Assembly: GCA_020744225.1 (NCBI GenBank)
Contig: JAGMWG010000001.1
Location: 3,534,001-3,598,000, forward strand
Direction: 5' to 3'
Origin: Paraphoma chrysanthemicola
Lineage: Eukaryota; Ascomycota; Dothideomycetes; Pleosporales; Phaeosphaeriaceae
Length of the DNA stretch: 64,000 nucleotides
Part shown: positions 12,501-23,523 of the stretch, piece by piece
How positions within the stretch are numbered: the stretch's first letter is position 1
Layout: the number at the start of each line of letters is the position of its first letter
Translations under genes and position numbers: made by a program
Notes under the pieces: model-generated
Databases searched by the model: none
What the model saw: the letters and a program-made list of their open reading frames with translations, nothing else
What the model was told of the DNA's origin: nothing

Positions 12501-12850
12501 ACTATGAGCTCTGACGGCCATCGCGCACTCTTGCACTGGCATCTTACAACCAGCTCACACCACGTCCACTCACCCGTCTCGAGAACAGGTAGAGACACCA
12601 ACCAGCTCGCTCTACACTCGCTCGCGCATCCTTCTTCGCTGCTGCACCGTCTGTCCACATCAACACTGTCCTTCCACCATCAATAGTTCATGCACTGCAC
12701 CCCACAAAACCATGGCTCCAAGAGTAGTAGGGCCACGTTCGACTGAACACCCCGACAACAAGCGAAATCTGGAAACCACGAGTTTTGTGACTGGCAAGGC
12801 GAAGGTAGGTTGCATTCTATGTCCAAGCTGCATCACACTGACGCTTTCAC
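9551..12850. other. Largest gene-free stretch, 3.3 kb
   Basis: Open frames up to about 175 codons occur (for example 9698-10225 plus strand), but they are rich in Arg, Trp and Pro, lack motifs and do not join through good splice sites. I see no convincing gene, tRNA or transposon remnant. Just before the next gene, an open frame from 12712 has no workable splice into it. Confidence 0.45.
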
Positions 12851-14747
12851 ATGGCGACCACTGTCGGCCCAGCATTACCTCCAACGGCCGCGCGCATATC
12901 AACTCCCACACCATCCAGGTCACCCAGCAATCGACCAAGGGAGTTATTGACTCTGTCTTCCCTCGAAGATGAAACACCTGCAACCTCGTTCACGATCTCG
13001 ACCACCCGCACTATGCCGCAGTCAAACACAACGACCTCCAACACACCTCCGTCTCTCGGACACAGCAAGCGCAAGCGCGAGCGCGATGAGAGCGTCGAAC
13101 AGGCATCACAGTTGCAGGTCAGTACATCATGCAGAGCTGAGTGCATCCTGTAGAACTTACCGCGCTCACAAGACATAGCAGGAAGAACGTCCCGTTACAG
13201 CGATTCCGAAGCAGGCTCTCCGCTCATCTGCTGCAGCAGACCCACCGCTATCAAGACAGACACCAAGGCAGTCATCAAGGCGATCTCACAAGAAGCGTTC
13301 AACATCCCATGGCATTCCAGTAAGCACGCCATACTACAACATCTAGCTGCCTGCATGATGCTAACCTGGTCCACAGCAGCGCCTTCATCTCAAAGTTGAC
13401 TCGGAGGACGAGATGCTACCGGGATCTGTACGTTTGCTCACGGCATGCCTGTCTTCATAATGCTATTCTGATCCACAGCAGCGTCTTCCTCTTACCCTCG
13501 ACTCGAATGACGACGGACTAAAGGAGACTGTACGTTCACTTGCGCACCATATAGTCGCCTCACTTGACTAACTACTTCGATAGGACCACCGCGACAAAAT
13601 GTTCAATTGCGGCATCTGCGGCATCTGGTTGACTGCCGAGACAGTTGCGGACCACATAGAAGCCTGCATTCCGGCTGCACCTGCGCCAGCGCCAGCGCCT
13701 TCCCCAGGCATCATCGACTCGACAGCTACGACACAAAAAGGAAAGACGAAGCCCCATAGCTTCACTCCCAGTGAACTAGCCAAATTGGCAACTGCACTGG
13801 CAGATGCGGGGAACGTAATGCCATCACTTCTCGCACGCATTAAGCTCAGCAAAGAACTCGGCGTCTCACAGGACAGAATTCAGAACTACTACAACAATGC
13901 TCTGTCTCGGTCACAAAAGAGAAAAGCTGCACTGAAGGCCGCAAAGGAAACTGACGTGCCACTGTCTACGATTATCGGGATCTTCAAGGGAGCGTACGAC
14001 GAGAAGCACGATATATTCCCAAACAGCCGCCCTTCCAACGAGACTGTGGCACGGCGATTCAAGGTCACCGAAGAGACTGTCGGACATGTTTTGAGATTAT
14101 AAAGCGATGCCTTGGCCCCACGCTTTCCGTCCCTGCTCCCAGCAGGCTCGACTCGGATGCCGACATTCCGCTTCGACACTCGTCCAACATTTTTCACACC
14201 TAAAGCAAGCATATTACACCAGCAGCTCCAGGATGCTGCTGCCACTCACACGGACAAATTTGTCCCGTTGAGACCAGCCAATGATCCCGAACCATGTCCA
14301 GGTGTTGCAGTGCCGCCAGAGCGACTAACCACGACGAACCCTTCAGCTGCAGTTGTCGCCCAGGATATTTACGATATCATCGGCTCTGACGCAGCCGCCC
14401 GTCTACGGCCTGTCGTCGATGCCATGATGCCCATGCCTCGAGGCGGAACGCCCGCATCTTACCCAGTCTACCGACCTAGTTGCGTGCATCCCGACATTGA
14501 TCCAGTGCTCAAGCCGGCCTCGGACCGCCTCGTAGCCGCGGAGAAGAACTTAGGCTTTGCAGCGGAGGATCTAGTGGTACCATTCGGAAGCAGCAAATCC
14601 GCACTGATGGTAATGTTGCATTATCCCCCGGGATCGCTATCTAACAACACAATCTATCCGCATGATTCGAACAGAACTCTCGCAATTATGTATGCCAAAC
14701 TTGGCATTCTGACATTGAAGGACGACGACTCGTCGGTAGTCGCCTAA
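12851..14747 (+). pseudogene. Zinc-finger/homeodomain-like DNA-binding protein gene with in-frame stop
   Basis: The exons are 12851-13117, 13179-13319, 13377-13427, 13479-13529 and 13584 onward, all joined in phase 0. Up to the TAA at 14100-14102 the product is 342 residues. It has a Ser/Thr/Pro-rich N-terminus with a basic KRKRER cluster and a degenerate C2H2-type finger (C179-x2-C182-x11-H194-x3-C198). A homeodomain-like helix-turn-helix follows near residues 228-277 (RIKLSKELGVSQDRIQNYYNN). The same frame then continues open for 215 codons to TAA at 14745-14747, with protein-like composition. The downstream part is therefore probably former or conditional coding sequence. No canonical intron removes the TAA in frame. 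The gene is either truncated by a nonsense mutation or read through. Exons 3 and 4 are duplicates of each other. A role as a nuclear regulator is inferred from the motifs only. Confidence 0.6.
13346..13549 (+). repeat. Tandem duplication of a mini-exon plus intron (102-nt period)
   Basis: Two 51-nt exons (13377-13427 and 13479-13529) start 102 nt apart. Both begin CAGCG and are about two thirds identical. Each is preceded by the same acceptor context (TCCACAG) and followed by GTACGTT. The encoded 17-residue units QRLHLKVDSEDEMLPGS and QRLPLTLDSNDDGLKET align without gaps. Because each unit is phase 0 and a multiple of three, either can be skipped without changing the frame. Confidence 0.75.
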
Positions 14748-15623
14748 CATGGCTTATTATGCTTCGACCTCAGCCCCCGCAAAACGAAGATCGTTAGCGG
14801 CATGAATATCATGATGACACTGCCGCACCACCGCCGATGGGCTCAGGAAGTCTAGGCATCCTCAGCACGCATCGGGGTGACAATTGGACGGGGTCCAAGC
14901 CAAGAAGTCGGACTCATGACATCAGACCGCTCCCGCCACTTAGCGACGACCGCAATCCCATTCAATGGCAATGGCCTCGTGACAGTCCGCGCCGGCATCA
15001 CATTCGAGTACGCAAACACGGCGGACCGCGATTCTGAGAGAATATCGCGTGTTGTCTTCCACCTCAACCATCCGAATGCCATCTGGAGACGCTCAGGCTC
15101 TAGATTGCTTTGATTGACGAGCCTGGCTATCCTCAGACCCTTCTTACCTTTTTTGGTTCTACGACAAAAGTCATCTGAGGCCATTCAGCTTTCTGTGAGC
15201 GCGTAAAGCGATAGATCGAGTTCTCGATCAGCCAGGTAGGAAGGATCCCACGATATGGTGGCCCGAACGATGTCACACAGGGATACACCACCGCCGACGT
15301 TCCGTTCTGTGTGGGCGTATTCTAGTGTTGCGAGAGGGCTTGATAACGTCGCGCATATAACCTATAGCCTTAGGAAAGTTCATCAAGCGTTGAGATATTG
15401 GCAAAGGATGACCACGCATATTTTACCTTCATTGCGATTAATTTCTTAGAAAGTAGTATTGACCAAGCTTACAGAGCTGCATGAAGAGAAAATGTAGAAA
15501 GAAAAACTCGTAGTAGTTCGGGCATGAGCGAATTGCCTCGTTTCAACCACGTCTAATCTGGCCATCATATTCTACCAGACTACATGCCTCCGCCGATCCG
15601 AAGCCGAGCACCAGCCTATCCGA
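14748..15623. other. Gene-free spacer
   Basis: No supported gene is seen. The left end may be the 3' leader of the homeodomain-like gene and the right end that of the minus-strand secreted protein. Confidence 0.45.
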
Positions 15624-17033
15624 TCATAACTTTGCACCGTAGATGTGCTCGTTGATGATAGTCCCGTCCAGATATCGTTTGAAGAACCTTGGCGTGGTGA
15701 TATTGGCTTGGTGGGCCATCTCGATGTTGACTGCTAAATCTCCCTCGCCTTCCGCAGCAGCGGAGCCATGTTCAGCATTTGGTGGAACGTCTTCAACCTT
15801 GAACAGTAACTGTGAACCGGCCATCATCTCATTCTCGTTCTCCCAGATTGTCACCTCGGATATCCATTTATTGCCAATCTGGCTCTTGTGCTGAATCAGG
15901 AAGTGGGCTTGTGTTCAATCGTCAGTATCAGCACTTACACATGAGATACAACGTGCCCTTGGGTAAGACTTACCTGCTGCTGCGCCATTGACTGAGCCCA
16001 GGAGCGCCGCGCCCCAAACAGTCGTAGTCTTGAACTTCGTCCCCGGCCAAAGTTTCAACGCAGTATCTGGTCCTTTCGTCCCGTCCTCGAGCTTGTACCT
16101 TGCGAACACATTTTCGATGATTGTTTCCGTGTCGTCATTCGCAACATTCATGGCGAAGATGTACCGAACGTTGGCTCTATTACCGTGCTGCTTGTTCATG
16201 TGGCGATTCCAAAGAGCCCATGTAATGTCCGAAAGGTAGCGGATAGCAGGTAGCTCGTTGAGGGCTGGGGCTCTTGACCAGAGTCGTCTGGCTTCCGTGG
16301 CTGGACTCTTTACGTCGAGAAAGTAGATCACTCCACTTGGTGCGTTCAAGCCCATTTTGAAGTCGCCGCCAGTCGCCTATGGTGATGATTTAGAGCTTTT
16401 CGACATGTTCAGCAGAATATGCCTCACCCTGAGTTCTGATTCTCCAACTCGGTACCTCTGGTCCACTGGCTCCGGCATTCTATTGCCCGGGCCCCGAATC
16501 ACGGCCGGCCCATTCATATGCGTCACACGATAACATTCGTTCGGACCACCCTCACCAGCCGACTTTGGTTCGATGCCAAGACTTGTGAGCGCAGCCTCGA
16601 AGCCCCAGAGGTCGAACTGGCAGTCGAAATCCAAGTCCTCGGGGTCCTCATCGACATCTTTGTAGCCCCAGGCCTCCATTTCCACGCGGAGTTCGCCGTC
16701 CCAATGACTGTCGACGGGATAAACGATGGAAGTCTTCTTGAGCTTTTCGTGGTCCATTTGCATGGCTGCGACGAGACGCTCGCCTTTGCAGACTGCGCGG
16801 CCCCATACTGTGTTCGGATCGCGATCGTCGGGGTCGTCGCGGGCATAGATATGGGGATTGGACTGGCCTGGGATCGAGTCGCCTACGACTTTGGTGTTAT
16901 CAAGTACTACTCCCATGGACCGGAAGTCGATTTGGGACAGATTCGTGCCGGGCGATCCATCACGTGGAGCAACATTTCCCGTGACGAGGCCGGCCAGTGT
17001 GACTGAAATGGACGCGAAGGTGAAGAGTCTCAT
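15624..17033 (-). CDS. Secreted protein of unknown function
   Basis: The exons are 16428-17033, 15974-16376 and 15624-15907, giving 430 residues. Intron 1 (16377-16427) is canonical; intron 2 (15908-15973) ends in AAG. I start at the ATG at 17033 because it gives a clean signal peptide (MRLFTFASISVTLAGLVTG); an in-frame ATG eight codons upstream would only add charged residues before it. The mature protein has few cysteines, a segment YARDDPDDRDPNTVWGRAVC and a Trp-rich C-terminal half. I do not recognise the family. Secretion is well supported; a role outside the cell (for example host or substrate interaction) is inference only. Confidence 0.75.
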
Positions 17034-19521
17034 CGTGTCGTGCTCTTGAGTCGTCAATCGAGGTGGACGACAGAAGCTGTCAAACTCTCATGGAAGCAGA
17101 GTTGACCATGAGGTTGTTACCAGGTAGCTGGTATAATTGCGCCCCAGAAGCTTCAACGTTTGATAAAGTGTGCAAACTAAACCCAGCGTGGAAGTGGGTT
17201 GTGGGCTTCAAGGTGAAAGTGAGAATGGCCGTCCCGTAAGCGTAATGCGAGCAGCATATGCGGCATACCCACCGATTTGGTCGAGCAACAAAACTACCCA
17301 GAGTGCTTTTGCACCTGGAACTTGAACCCGACGTTTTGAAGTTTACTACGAACAGCCCGCATGACCCGTCATCTTCGTCGACGCTCCGTCGAGGTCTGTG
17401 TAGCTACTGTAACACGATGTTGTGGAACGCTTACCATACTTGCCACTTCAATGTGTAACGAAATTTGAGTACGAACCAGACCGGATATCAGTCGGTTCTA
17501 GGTAGCAACAAGGAATTCAACTACTACTTTGCGCAAATCCGCTTGACCGATTTAAAGACTAGATTTACACGGCTTGGGAGTGTGGAAGAGACAGTTCCGG
17601 CCGACCTTGAAGCTGTTTAGGAGCAATAATACACTCAAACATTCCTAAGACAATCAAAGGAATCGAAAATCCGCGTATGACCATGTCGTTATTGGAATTG
17701 GTCGAGCTCAAACATAGGCTCGGTCCAGCTTTGCGCATCGGCCTGATGAGCACATGAGCATTCAGCGTCCAACCTGAGAGCAGCGAGATAGTTTGAGCGA
17801 TTTAGACTCTGTGAAAGTTCTGAAGACGGTACTTGTGTACTAGCAATTTGACGCTGCTGATTATTTATTGTTCCCATTCTCCGCCAAGAAATGGATAAAG
17901 TTGAAATTCTCTCAAGTTACGACCCCGACATCAAGAGCTGCGCATGTTCATCACAGTAATTCATTGTTAATTGCGTGGCAAATGTGAGAAGTGGTTACAC
18001 TCCCCTCGGTCACCTCAAAATCGGTGACTCGATCTATGTGGCCTTCCAGATCGGGCCCGAACGCGAGGAGATGATCAATTAGAGAACTAGTCGGCTTCAA
18101 AACCACAATTAATGCGACGGACACTGGATCGTTACGATTTTCTCCCCAGTAGCCACTCACGGCCGCCTGGTAAAGGACTGGTGAAGTTGCCTTCGCGACA
18201 GGCTAGGTGTTTTTGCATGAAGTGGTGAACGGGACGAGTGTGGACAGGATGAGCACCCAAGTGATGCAAGCGCTGGAAGCCACGAAAAGAGCTCTTTTGA
18301 GACAGAATGGTTGTGTGTAGGGCATACTGTGGTAAGTCTGCGATGGGTTCCCATCATGGGGCCGACGAGTGCGGCACAGCCAAAGCGTCAGACGCTCGGC
18401 CCAAGAAGTCAAAGAAAATTTATCTGCTAGGCTGGCTTCTACGCCCGTCGGTCTTGCGTCAGGATGGTGCTTCGTACGAACTTTGCACGGTATATCGATT
18501 TCTTCAAGTCGAGATGGTGTGTACGGTCGGAGTGCCTGAACTTTTACCGATGAATGGTGTCACTCGTCCAAATGATCACGTGAATTGTGGCCCCCACTGA
18601 GAAGGAGCATCGTAGCGATCCGTGTGCTGCTGACTTTTACACTGACTTTTACACATGCCCCACTCCGCCATGCCTTTCTATCCGGACCAAGTACTGAGTT
18701 GTGCATCATGCACAAATGCCTCGAGACTCCACAGCTCGAGCATCGTGCATGCAGGTACCATGGTTCCACACCCGCACCCTTCCGCTGCACCGCACCAGTC
18801 TTGAGCTCTGAAAGCATGACGTCTGCTTCTCACCGGTCGCATCTTGATAAAGGCAACATCGGTACCTTGGACGCCTGAGCTAAGACGTGACTAGCCAGGC
18901 CCAGTATGGCCGGTCGCGGGCAGCTCGATACGGTGTTGGCGCCCGGCTTACCACCCCGCTCCCAGCCTCTTCAATAACCGTGGACGATCGTGCTATCGCG
19001 TGGCATTTGCGTGATTGACAGGCGGATAGCATACTGCTGTTGAATGAAAGCATTGCATTTGCATACTGTGTGACCACTCAGGAATGCTTTCGCTTTGTTG
19101 CTCATGAAGACGGCCACCAAGCAGTTCCATCCGCGGAATCAACCACAAGCGGCCCGCTCGCGGACCACCAATACGAAAGAACCAGTTGCGATGCCGAGAA
19201 CAAGTGGGCTGCATCTATGCTTAGCTACCCCGCTGGGATTCAGCTCCCATGATTGTGACGCTATTCACCGAGAGCTCCAGAGCGCCTCGGCCCTTATTGG
19301 GCCCACAAGGCTCTTTGTGCTGGCCTGATAAGCTGACTAGCTCGTCTATTGCCTTGGGATGCATGAGCAGCTGCATGCGAGCTTGCGGTGTCCCAGAAGA
19401 ATAAGTAGCGCTGCTGTCCCAGGTGTCACTGCGTTCAGCCTTGCTGCTGGTTTCCGTCGCCAGCATCTTCACGTACCCTGCCTACAGTTGGTGTTGAACT
19501 ATTCGCACCACCCTAAACACT
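17034..19521. other. Gene-free stretch, 2.5 kb
   Basis: Only short open frames without motifs are present. No RNA gene, repeat or transposon remnant was noticed. Confidence 0.45.
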
Positions 19522-21320
19522 ATGCACAAACTCGCGATCGCAGCGCTGGCTTCGGCCTGGATCGCCAATGCACAGGAGACTGACACTAATACGTACCATC
19601 CGCACGCTTCATTCGCATTTATCCGAACTGGTGAGCGCACGCCGGTGATTCGACCAGGCCCTTCAGTTCTCACAGCCTTGGGCGCAACTCAAATGTTTGA
19701 ACTTGGGCAGAACTTCAGGACGCGATACATTGCGGGAAATGCGCCAGGTCGTCTAGGTGTCGAGCACATTGCTGGAATGTCAAGCCGTCTGAACAATGAT
19801 CAAGTTATGGTTCACACATTGAATCCGCCGCATCTAATGTCCTCGGCGCAGGCCTTTATGCAGGGACTGTATCCACCTACCAACATCGCCAGTGGCAATG
19901 GCTCTTCCATGAGCTCTACTGGCGGTCTTCTTTCAAATGGCTCCGCAATCGACTACCCATTGGGTGGCTATCAGTATGCCAATATTCAGAGTTCCGGCTC
20001 GCTGGATCCAGAATCGGTCTTTCTGTCGGGATCCTCAAATTGCCCGATTGCGCAACGAGATGCCATGAGGTATTTCACGACCAGTCAATTCCAGCAAACT
20101 AAAGATGCAAACAAAGCTCTTTACCAGAAGCTACCTCTGGATTGGTTCGAGGGCAACCTAAGAAAGGACCAACTGTAAGCCTGCAACATCAATTTGCAAG
20201 CGATTCAATGGACTAACCATGTAATAGCGACTTCACATATGCTCTCGAAATTAGCGACTACCTCCAGTATCAGTACGCACACAACTCCACCATCTACCGC
20301 GCCCTGACAAACGACACTGCGTACGAAGGTGTTTACAATAGGGTCCGTGATCTCGCAGATGAGGTAGGATGGCACGTTTATGGCAATACATCTTCATCTG
20401 CGACAGATGCAGACAACCAGGCGATCGCAGGCAAGACGCTTGCAGCGAGCATACTTGGTGCCTTTCAATTGCTCATTGTGGATAAGCTCCACCCTGGCAG
20501 AAAGGACGACTTGTCGTACCCTCTGAACCTGTACTTTGGCGAGCAGGAACCCTTCGTCTCGCTCATCTCACTCATGATGGCCGACTATCGCGACACGCGC
20601 TTCCGCTCCGTCCCTCCATTTGGTTCTGCTATGATTTTCGAGCTCTTCAGCACAGGTACCTCGGCTGCTTTCCCAACAAATCAGGAAGACCTGTGGGTAC
20701 GATTTTACTTCCACAACGGCACGAGCTACATCAACAACCAGCTTATGGCTTTCCCCATCTTCGGCAACGGACCGTCACGCATGGACATGCCATGGTCCGA
20801 GTTTCAAGACATGTTCAGCCGCATCATGATGTCCACCCTGTCAGATTGGTGCGAGACATGCGCAAGCCCGAGTCTGTTCTGCTGGGGTGTCGACGAGAAC
20901 AACATTTCAATCGTCCTGCCTGCCTCGAGACAGAAGCATTACCCAGTCTCGCCAGCTGTCAGCGGAGTCATTGGCGCAATCGTTACACTCGTGGTCGCAG
21001 GTCTTGTATTCGGTCTTGCTATGCTTCTCGGTGGCGTACGCTTCCATCGCGTCCAAAAGAACAAGAAGTCTGAACTTGGCGGCTTCAAGGGCTCGGCCAA
21101 GCTTGCATCAGATCCAGACCTCAGCATTGCCAAGAATGCAGCACCACCTGCTGGTATCAGCTTCGTTCCGGACAGCAAGCGAGGCCACGAGCGAGTTGGA
21201 AGCTGGGAACTAAGACAGAAAGAGTTTGGCAAGGATATCGGCGATCAGTCGCGAAGGGAGAGCTTTGATGCAATCGACGCCGTTGCGGGCAAGCCAGTGC
21301 AGCCTGATGAGCGAGTCTAA
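19522..21320 (+). CDS. Membrane-anchored histidine-phosphatase-fold protein, probably inactive
   Basis: The exons are 19522-20174 and 20228-21320 (intron 20175-20227 with a CTAAC branch site), giving 581 residues. A signal peptide (MHKLAIAALASAWIANAQ) is followed by a histidine acid phosphatase-like domain. The hallmark RHGxRxP motif reads RTGERTP at residues 35-41, so the phosphate-accepting histidine is replaced by threonine. At the place where the second catalytic His-Asp pair would be expected, the sequence reads FGEQEPFVSL. One transmembrane helix lies near residues 460-490 (SGVIGAIVTLVVAGLVFGLAM), followed by a cytoplasmic tail of about 90 residues. Many N-glycosylation sequons sit in the extracellular part. 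The fold assignment is inferred from overall pattern; catalytic loss is read directly from the motif. It is likely a cell-surface binding or scaffold protein. Confidence 0.8.
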
Positions 21321-21763
21321 GAGCATTGCTCGTGATTAGAACTGATAGCCGTTCCCTGCGGTCAGGGTTCCGATGTGAAACATGTAGGGGGGACTACGGA
21401 GGTGAGTACATGGAAGGTTAGAAGAGGTTCATTTACTTCGTACGATCTTGATACCCGGCTTCAAAGCCATTTTGACGTTATTTGTACGATCACGACACTC
21501 TTTTATGAAGAAATGAGAATAGGAACATATGCTTGTCGTACCATGGAGTAAGGAATCAGATACTACTATTGAATGAAATTTACACGCTGAGACTGCTTTT
21601 CACTTTCCCGCGTGGCATTATGGGCATCTAACGCTCTTCTATCTCACTATACTTACAACAATATTCTCTCATTGCTGTCCCCATTAGCCCTAGCCATGCC
21701 ACCAATTCTTACCATACCATATATGTCTCCTCATCTGTCGTCTCGCCATAATTCAAACAATCA
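21321..21763. other. Spacer between phosphatase-like gene and tRNA-like gene
   Basis: This AT-richer stretch holds the 3' leader of the preceding gene and the upstream flank of the tRNA-like RNA, including ATACCATATATG near 21715. I see no coding gene. Confidence 0.45.
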
Positions 21764-21916
21764 GGACGCGTGGTTCAGTGGTTAAGACACTCACGCCATA
21801 CTATCCACCTCGGTGAGGTTCCAAGACTTCCGCACCTAGCGAAGATCATACGGAGTGCACGCACACTAAGCTGCAAGGATGATGTGAGAGACCCGCGTTC
21901 GAATCGCGGCGCGTCC
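21764..21916 (+). ncRNA. tRNA-like RNA with 89-nt insertion in the anticodon loop (copy 2)
   Basis: The cloverleaf pairing is complete. The acceptor GGACGCG (21764-21770) pairs with CGCGTCC (21910-21916), 7 of 7. The D stem GTT (21773-21775) pairs with GAC (21786-21788). The anticodon stem CTCAC (21790-21794) pairs with GTGAG (21884-21888), 5 of 5. The T stem CCGCG/CGCGG encloses TTCGAAT (21898-21904). The variable loop is 4 nt. The A box TGGTTCAGTGG fits TRGYNNARNNG exactly, the B box is intact, and a T5 pol III terminator follows. The insertion 21795-21883 contains its own hairpins (ACCTC-GGT-GAGGT; CTTCCGC with GCGAAG). The 5' loop reads GCCATAC, so position 33 is C, and no isotype can be assigned. 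It shares its 3' third with copy 1 at 4097-4258. It is probably transcribed by pol III. Confidence 0.7.
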
Positions 21917-21920
21917 ATTC

Positions 21921-21925
21921 TTTTT
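21921..21925 (+). terminator. Pol III T5 terminator
   Basis: TTTTT begins five bases after the acceptor stem of the tRNA-like RNA ends, the usual distance for RNA polymerase III termination. Confidence 0.65.
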
Positions 21926-22204
21926 ACATCTCTTGCTCGCTCAATATGCTTTCCTATATTGATGGATAGGCACGAGCCACTTACGCAGCGCTACTCAAGT
22001 AGCACATGCGTGTATGTTTGTTCTGGCAGGTTTGAGTCCGTAATTGTCAGAAGACTGACCAGGTTCTAGCATCGGCCAGAACCTGAACAAGAGGAAGTAG
22101 CAAGCACCTTTTGCACTATATAAAACCTTGATAAGCCAAACCCCACATTTCATTCACCTTGCGTTGCCAAAGGATCTTATCACCCGAGCAAGCAAGCAAG
22201 CAGG

Positions 22205-22742
22205 ATGCCCAACTCCGTTCACTCCAGGCTATTCCATGCCCAATTCTGCGACGAGCTCGTCGCGGAGGCACGCTGTAAGTCCATCAAGCCTTCTTTACCC
22301 CTTCTCCCTTGTCATCTTTCCGTCCAATCGTTCAAAGCTAATCACACACAGCCTTAATCGTCGCCCTCTATGGCCCGAAGCTCCAAGAATACAACGACAT
22401 CGATATACTCACTGGAACACAGATCAGCGGTGGAAACATGATCTATGTAACGCGAGCCATCGTGTATATCCGAGATTATAGTGACTGGATGATTGCGAAA
22501 ACCGGGGAAGTAAGGTGGATTACCCTACACAAGTCCGTGGAGGAGTTTGTGAAGGAGTTGAGGGTTGAATTTGGAAAGTTGGCTGGTAAGTTCTATGATA
22601 GTAAGGAGATGTGGGGATTTAGTGCTGACGAAGTGTAGCAAGGCATCAGGAGAGTAACGTTCGGACTGGGAGAGAAATGATGGAGGATATTGTTAATGAA
22701 AGGGAGGAAGCGGAGAAAAGAGTAGAGGATGAAGAGAAGTGA
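22205..22742 (+). CDS. Small protein of unknown function (135 aa)
   Basis: The exons are 22205-22274, 22352-22585 and 22639-22742. The introns 22275-22351 and 22586-22638 both start GTAAGT and end in AG, and the three exons join in frame. The product begins MPNSVHSRLFHAQFCDEL, has a central part with LIVALYGPKLQEYNDI and YIRDYSDWM, and ends in a strongly charged Glu/Lys/Arg helix (about residues 115-135). I do not recognise it. The coherent splice chain and unbroken frame argue that it is real. It lies 289 nt downstream of the tRNA-like gene. Confidence 0.6.
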
Positions 22743-23523
22743 TGTGGAGTGTTCTGGGGTTGAGGTTACAGTACATGGTGGAATAGATGCTACGCGCTGC
22801 TGTCGAAGTCTACTGGATGGATGGCATGAGCAATTTGAGGTTGAGACTGTGGTACATTTCACCTCGGAGTGACAATTGAAGAATGCCAACTTGCTGAGGC
22901 CATAGGCTAGGTTAGATGTGGTGATCATACATCTAGTTGACATTAAATTTGAATCAAGGTACGGGAAAGAGGGTTTGGGCGAAGACAATCGTTTCCGTAC
23001 AAGTAGCTATTCAAGAAGAATTCATGGTGCTAGAACACACACACATCTAGTCGCTCGTTCTTAATTTGTCGTTTAAGTACATCAATGTTTCGCGATGCAT
23101 GCACGCGGCGCAATCCAACTGCGCCTTTTCAGCTCAGATTGCCAAGCTTTCTAATCTCGCTTTAATCTCGACAAACACCATGTCATTTCCCGGCACTGCG
23201 GTGCTACGGCCAACGATAACGCGCCGAGCTATGCTTGGGCGGGCGTATATCGAAATTGGCATAGTTGCTGCAGTGAGGTAACACCTGTGCTCCTAAACCG
23301 CCAGCTTGGCTAGGACTGCGCCGCATCAGGCAGCCAGCACCTAACATATTACCTTGCGAGTAGTCCAGCGAATGCGCCTTGCGCTCGTCGTCCAGAATCT
23401 TGCTGCTTTTAACGCATCTCAACGCTTGTCCCTTTCAACACGAGACTGCTCTTTTACATTTTCTCAGCGCTGCCAACAACACGACCCACTGAGCGCATCG
23501 TCAAACAGGTCTATATCGCGATC
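22743..23523. other. Gene-free spacer
   Basis: No supported gene. The right part is the upstream region of the single-pass protein gene and shows no exon that would supply it with a signal peptide. Confidence 0.45.

Noticed and set aside
12712..12972. Upstream first exon of the homeodomain-like gene
   Set aside because: No donor/acceptor pair joins it in frame to the exon at 12851; the ATG at 12851 is simpler.
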